NCBI GenBank assembly: GCA_028023455.1
Contig: JAQFVV010000063.1
Coordinates: 4,886,794-4,950,793 of the forward strand
Source of the DNA: Epiperipatus broadwayi
Taxonomy: Eukaryota > Onychophora > Udeonychophora > Euonychophora > Peripatidae
Length of the DNA stretch: 64,000 nucleotides
Direction: 5' to 3'
Shown: positions 58,603 through 64,000 of the stretch, in pieces
How the letters are laid out: each line of letters begins with the position of its first letter
Numbering within the stretch: the stretch's first letter is position 1
The notes under the pieces: model-generated
What the model saw: only the letters and a program-made list of their open reading frames with translations
The model's database searches: none
What the model was told of the DNA's origin: nothing
Made by a program: the position numbers and the translations under genes

Positions 58603-60704
58603 TTAAGCCCTGAGATCATTTATTATTTTTCAATTTAATTATATTTGAAGTTAAAAAACTTAACCTTTGACTTCAAATATTTATTATGGTAGAACCTCGT
58701 TTTCAGTTATTATTTACAAATAATTTTACAAATTTTATAGTTAATAGGTTCACTTAATAATATTCAAATAGAATATTATGAGAGTCTCAACATATAAATC
58801 TCTATTATTGAAAATTGGCACCTGAATGTAAAAGGTACCCTTTTGCCCACTGTTACAATATCTATATATATTAATTTGAAATAAGTGTAGAAATGTCATT
58901 GAAATAGACTATAAACTTTGTAAATCATGGGAATATAAATTTTAAAACAACATCTAGCATCTTTATTTAATTGCATAATATATTTTCTTAATTTTTCAAG
59001 GTTTTTTCCTAAATTCTTTGGTTAAAACTCATGATATTAAATCTCAAAGTAATATTTCTTTTTTCCTTTGAAATGTACATAATGTATAAATTTTGCATAT
59101 AAAAATATATTAATAAATAAATTTTTATAGGAGACTTTCAAAAATAAAGATGCAAATAATTTTTTACGTTTTTTCCAAAATATTTTCTAAACCAACCCAT
59201 ATGTTTATTTTCATATATTTCCATCCATTCACTCACAGATTTTTTTGCCTCTCTTGATCTTCATACACCTGGACTAATCTTTTTTTTTAGCCTTTAACCT
59301 GCATTTTTTAGTAAGCAGATTATAAATATATCACCAACTGAAAGAACCCTAGAAATTTTGTTTAGATACATTTTACAATTTATTTTACAATATTTATGGA
59401 AAATGAAATGCTTCAAAAGATAATATATCTTATAAACATATATGCATGCCTATGTACAATGATAATATAAGTATGTAATGTAATCATAGAAATTGTTAAT
59501 TCTATTTTAAATGCATATTAAGTAAGTTAAAAAATATTTACCCATATTTCAAAATTAATCTGATAATAATTGTAAACATTTAACCTTTTAACTTTGTTTT
59601 AAATTTGTATCAGATTGGGTTAAGCTTTAATTGTAAATATGTCTTTACTTATTTCTTTTAGGTCTGTAGTGAAAAATATGTAATTTATATTTCAATTTAG
59701 AATTCTTCATTCATTAGAACCTAGAAGGTCGACCTGTTGGAAACGAAAATAAGATCATGTGTATATAAATAATAAAAAAAAATGTATATTTTTGATCTTT
59801 TTATGTATAATAAAAATAAAATTCTATATAGAAATTAAAGAGATTTAACAATTTTTGATCCAATAAATGAGTTTGTATATTTATTAAAAGGCTGTAACAA
59901 TTAATGAATTTATGCTAGTAATGCAACAATTATGAGATAAATTGATATATCTGTAATAATTAGGTATTGTACTATAGGAAAAAATAATCAAGCAGTGGTC
60001 ATGGGTGTATACATTCCTAATCACATTATACTCATAGAAGATTGGAATGATTATTCCTAGTCTTATAACACTTTGTGGAACAGTAAGTATCTTACTGCAA
60101 AGGATAATGAAGTACCTTGAAATACAGATAATCAAACAAATTTCCCACTTTAAAATCTATCTCTTTATTTTAAATTCAATGGTTAAAAACTTTCCACAAT
60201 ATATGTATTTTGTGAACATTCTTTCTGTGTCTTTTGAGCTAGAAGTTTAAAATATTACTATCTGCACATTTACTAATGTATATATAAAATGACAGATAGA
60301 AATAGATAAACATTAATAACCTGTCGTTCATGATTTTAGTACAATGCAATATGGTGTACTCTTTAATTCAGAGTCTACGCATCAGATGAGAGATCTGTCC
60401 CTTTTAGAGTTTGAATTTTTGGGTGTTCTCAAAAATTAAACCATTTGATTATATGTTTATTATTATTTCCTTCCTACAAAATTATTAATCATATATACAA
60501 ATATATTCTAGTCAGGTAAGAATTTAATTAATTCCACTTTATAAATTTCATGGCAGGAATTAAATATGCTTATGACAATTATTTAAATAAATTATTTAAA
60601 TAAGATATTTATTTTATATAGTACTATGTTGTATAAACTGTAATATTAATAATTAGCCATTAAGCTAATGCACAGACACTATGTGGATTTTAACTATTTA
60701 AATA
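57991..60704. other. Gene-free AT-rich stretch
   Basis: Short open frames only, none with recognisable domains. It contains the ATC/ATT microsatellite at 58523-58603. Confidence 0.55.
58523..58603. repeat. (ATC)n-(ATT)n microsatellite
   Basis: An ATC tract passing into an ATT tract. The poly-isoleucine frame here is artefactual. Confidence 0.95.
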
Positions 60705-61110
60705 GAAGAATTAGACCTCAGAATTTTTCAGTCTATTTATCCTCTATTAAATCTGTAACAATTTATACACATGATCCCACACACGCGAAAAAGATACATG
60801 ATTCCCAATATACATATTTCATACACAACCAGCACTCAACAGTTGGGTCAGATCATAATCCCTTGCATATATATATATATATAGTGCTCAGTTTATATTA
60901 TGCACTATATATATATATATATATAGTGCTCAGTTTATATTATGATAGCTATTTCTCACTCTTTAATGGACAAGCTAGTTGAAAAAGTAAAAAAAAAGAA
61001 GTTTGTCCATTAAGGATTGAGGAATTGTTATTTTAATATAAACTGAGCACTTATTGTATATATGTGTGGAGGATTATGATCTGGCCCAATTGATGAGTGC
61101 TGGTTCTGCA

Positions 61111-61169
<59 letters not shown>

Positions 61170-61290
61170 GGATCACACATCACTTTTGCATGGATGTGGT
61201 CATGTGTATTGGTTTCAGGTAGAGTGGAGGACACGTAGACTGAAAAATCCTGAGTTCAAATCCCTCAAGCTGCATATATAAGAAACATTC
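60705..61290. repeat. Foldback of two F repeats around (TA)n tracts
   Basis: A minus-oriented copy of repeat F (60715-60890) faces a plus-oriented copy (61025-61290). AGTGCTCAGTTTATATTATG and TAATGGACAA pair with TTGTCCATTA and TAATATAAACTGAGCACT across a ~30-bp centre near 60985. Shared blocks include GAGTGCTGGTTCTGCATGA and AGACTGAAAAATCCTGAG. (TA)n tracts lie at 60869-60882, 60907-60924 and 61114-61166. Confidence 0.75.
61114..61166. repeat. (TA)n microsatellite, ~53 bp
   Basis: A pure TA tract inside an F repeat, at the site where other copies read ATACATATATT. It appears to be an expansion of that short motif. Confidence 0.95.
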
Positions 61291-61404
61291 AGGATAAGCT
61301 AGTTACATACTGCCTTAGAATTACATATTGCTTGGGAAATAGATTTATCTTAGTATAAGTTCAGTCCATCACTCCCCTATTAATATATATGGATATATAA
61401 TAGA

Positions 61405-62295
61405 CTGATAATATAATAGGCAAAACTCTCTCCATACAGTAGTGCCACTCTAAGCAAGACAGAGTAATCAATGAATGCCAGAAGGCTTGTGCCTAAAATA
61501 CCTATCTAGTGCTTACTCATCCAATATCCCCAAACTAGTTTCTGGCTTATGGCCTTCATCAGTGAGGAGCCTTGGATCTGAGAGCACTGCACCTAGATCT
61601 TAGGATCTAATGCAACCCTCCAGCAGCCACCTTTTAACTCTATATAACTACTAAACTATGAAAATAAAATTAAAAACATATATTTTCAATCTAAGCTCAA
61701 TAGCTCAAATAGTCATATGAGTCTGAACTCAGTTCAGCACCCATACATTTTGGTGTCTTTGGCTCTTTTACAACCATAGCCACCACCTTCCTATAAGGCA
61801 GGATTTGTATTAAACCTTAAAACATCACATGATCACTATCTTCCACAGCATTGCTCATAACTGTTGTTATAATAGGCGAAACTCTCTCCATACAGTAGTG
61901 CCACTCTAAGCAAGACAGAGTAATCAATGGATGCCAGAAGGCTTGTACATAAAATCCCTATCTAGTGTCTACTCATCCAATATCCCCAAACTAGTTTCTG
62001 GCTTATGGCCTTCATCAGTGAGTGTTTCAATTTTATTCTCATAGTTTAGTAGTTATATAGAGTTAAAAGGTGGCTGCTGGATGATTGCATTAGATCCTAA
62101 GATCTAGGTGCAGTGCTCTCAGATTCAAGGCTCCTCACTGATGAAGGCCATAAACCAGAAACTAGTTTGGGGATATTGGATGAGTAGGCACTAGATAGGG
62201 ATATTATGCACAAGCTTTCTGGCATCCATTGATTACTCTGTCTTGCTTAGAATGGCACTACTGTATGGAGAGAGTTTTGCCTATTATAACAACAG
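61405..62295. repeat. Foldback array of ~0.45-kb monomers
   Basis: A full forward unit (from about 61418) and a second, truncated forward unit (from about 61873; period ~455 bp) are followed by an inverted unit (about 62026-62290). The ends are ATAATAGGCAAAACTCTCTC and the complementary GAGAGAGTTTTGCCTATTAT. Blocks are shared with the other arrays: CCCAAACTAGTTTCTGGCTT, GGCCTTCATCAGTGAGGAGC and CATATGAGTCTGAACTCAG. No coding. Confidence 0.82.
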
Positions 62296-62454
62296 TTATG
62301 AGCAAGCATGAAAGATAGTAATGATGTGATGTTTTAAGACCGATAATAGGAGGGATTAAATTTTCATAATGTCTACATGGGTATGACTACAATATCAAAT
62401 CCAGTAAGAGTTTGAGTGTGTCATCATCAGCTTTTCAATGAAAGTGGACTATTA

Positions 62455-62740
62455 AATAGTTGAAATAGTGAAAAGATTGAACCCTATTTACTGAAGTTTG
62501 AGGAATTGCTATCTTAATGTAAACTAAGCACTGATTTTATATATGTGTGTGGGAGATTATGATTTGGTCCAACTTATGAGTGCTGGTTCTGCATGAAATA
62601 CATATATTTGTGATTATGTATCTTTTTTTTTACACATGTGTGGTCATGGGTATCTGTTGTTTAAGATAAAGTGAAGATTGAATAGACTGAAAAATGTTGA
62701 GGTCAAATCCCTTTGTTTACATAAGAAAACATTCATTATA
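62455..62740 (+). repeat. Dispersed repeat F, third region copy
   Basis: Contains TGAGGAATTGCTATCTTAAT, TGAGTGCTGGTTCTGCATGA, a GTGGTCATGGGTATCTG block and AGACTGAAAAATGTTGAGG, in the same order as 61025-61290 but without the long (TA)n. Confidence 0.7.
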
Positions 62741-64000
62741 AGAAAATAAAATACAATCTTAGAATTAAATAAATTATTCTATATATGAGATGACATTTTT
62801 GATATATAAATCATGTCATTAAAAACTTCTTGTAAACATATATAAGATGCTAAATATTAAATGATTATTAATTTCTGGAATATAAACCATTCATTATCAA
62901 AGATTATAATTCAGAAATTGTGTATTATCTAAAAGTATACTACAATTAATAGACGACTTTCTAAATGAAATATCAATACTATTATTTATGTAATAATGTA
63001 TAAAAAATAATTCAGGGTATAAATACATATTATTAAAGTCACTGGATGGGATGAGAAACATATAAATAAGAATATATACGAAAAGGCTAAGAATGTTCAT
63101 AAGATTTTTACAGAAATTTATTAGTGCAAACTAAAATGTAAATGATAATTTTAATAATATTAATGGGAAGACTGCTTTTGCTGAAACTGTCTTAATATTA
63201 AGAAGGAAATACAATTTCGCATCTCAAGATAAATATTTTTAATAAACTCATGCTTACAATTCTTGAGCTAATTTTTTTGGGGGGAGAGGAGTTATCTATG
63301 CATCCCTCATTACAATGCTCACTTATGCAATTGATAATTAAACAATACTAAAAGCAATATAGAGAAGATAACTACACGATAAAATACAGAAAGACAATTA
63401 ATTGTTAAAATAAACATAAAAATAAATTAAAAGTGAATTATATGAATAAAAATGATATTGTTAGTGACTCAGGAGGTCATATGAAATTTGAACTCACAAG
63501 TATCAGCTGAGAACAGCAGTAGCTTTCAGTTGGCTAAATTGAGATTTAGTTTTATTTTAAATACTCATTTTATTATCTTTATCATTTTACTAAAATACTC
63601 ATTTTATTATCTTTATCATTTTACTATGACAATTGTGTTAAACTTTGCAGGGCAACTGAACATGTACAAAAGACTAATATAATTAAAAGAATTAAGTGGA
63701 TAAAATAAGGCCAGACTAAGTATATTTTTAGAAAAATAATGAATAAATGTATATTCCGATGTGTTAATTGACCAATATAAAGATTAATTGAACCATGAAT
63801 GGTTATGATAAGAATGTTTGCCATAATGCTATAGATATAACATTAGAAGTTTTATTTATAATAAGAAAATTGATTTAAAACATTTACAAATATTTAAATA
63901 AAATTTAGAGATATTTGGCAAATTATAAAAATGTAATTAATGAATTTTATAGATTTGTATAAAGAATGTGTGCCAATAGTAGAGATGAAACCATTGTTAG
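62741..64000. other. Gene-free AT-rich stretch
   Basis: I see no gene. A 33-bp tandem duplication built on TCATTTTATTATCTTTATCA occupies about 63559-63624. Confidence 0.55.

Noticed and set aside
58523-58638. Poly-isoleucine open frame
   Set aside because: Translation of the ATC/ATT microsatellite.
60036-60078. Small plus-strand exon ending at a GTAAGT
   Set aside because: The donor is good, but the putative exon is under 50 nt, the acceptor is weak and the peptide is generic hydrophobic sequence.

Overview
This window is AT-rich (roughly three quarters A+T by eye) repeat-dense metazoan DNA. It has no prokaryotic gene organisation and only one credible host coding exon. The mix of elements (RTE-type LINEs, an APE-endonuclease LINE clade with a YMDD reverse transcriptase, Penelope-like elements with GIY-YIG endonuclease, tRNA-derived SINEs, many (TA)n and (TCTA)n/(TGTC)n/(CATA)n microsatellites) suggests an invertebrate. 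A lophotrochozoan such as a mollusc is my best guess, but the sequence alone does not fix the taxon. A 500-N block at 33000-33499 is an assembly gap.

Layout. 1-0.64 kb: Penelope-like endonuclease remnant in palindromic arrangement. 0.8-2.5 kb: array of ~0.41-kb monomers, three direct then two inverted. 4.9-8.4 kb: decayed LINE endonuclease and RT pieces, a 0.5-kb foldback element and a SINE with 16-bp target duplications. 10.26-15.64 kb: a minus-strand LINE split into three pieces by younger insertions, the largest a 2.5-kb TGTAA...TTACA element sitting in a (TA)n tract. 15.9-18.4 kb: a second such element in the opposite orientation. 18.8-28.06 kb: a 9.2-kb near-perfect palindrome with ~4.6-kb arms and a ~16-bp centre, carrying unrecognised decayed coding segments in both arms. 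29.9 kb: SINE. 30.9-33.7 kb: LTR-like element with the gap inside. 34.7-38.0 kb: two RTE LINE copies in direct orientation. 38.2-39.5 kb: tandem and foldback repeats. 39.5-44.96 kb: an almost full-length LINE (two promoter-like monomers, ORF1 with zinc knuckles, ORF2 with APE endonuclease, RT and terminal CCHC, short poly(A)), broken by two frameshifts and two stops. 45.6-46.2 kb: long TCTA-type microsatellite. 48.1-49.0 kb: second Penelope-like remnant, again flanked by an inverted partial copy. 49.1-50.4 kb: LTR-like element. 53.4 kb: the best preserved tRNA-Gly SINE. 54.6-56.9 kb: decayed relative of the 40-kb LINE, with a 196-bp insertion bounded by 13-bp duplications. 57.16-57.30 kb: candidate minus-strand exon. 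57.5-64 kb: SINE, foldbacks, microsatellites and a second monomer array.

Three themes tie the window together. First, ~0.4-kb monomers like those forming the 5' end of the 40-kb LINE recur as free-standing arrays that run direct and then inverted. Second, several elements with TGTRA...TTACA ends lie in or beside (TA)n tracts. Third, foldback architecture appears at every scale from ~0.1 to 9 kb. Most likely the window is intron or intergenic DNA of a large repetitive genome.
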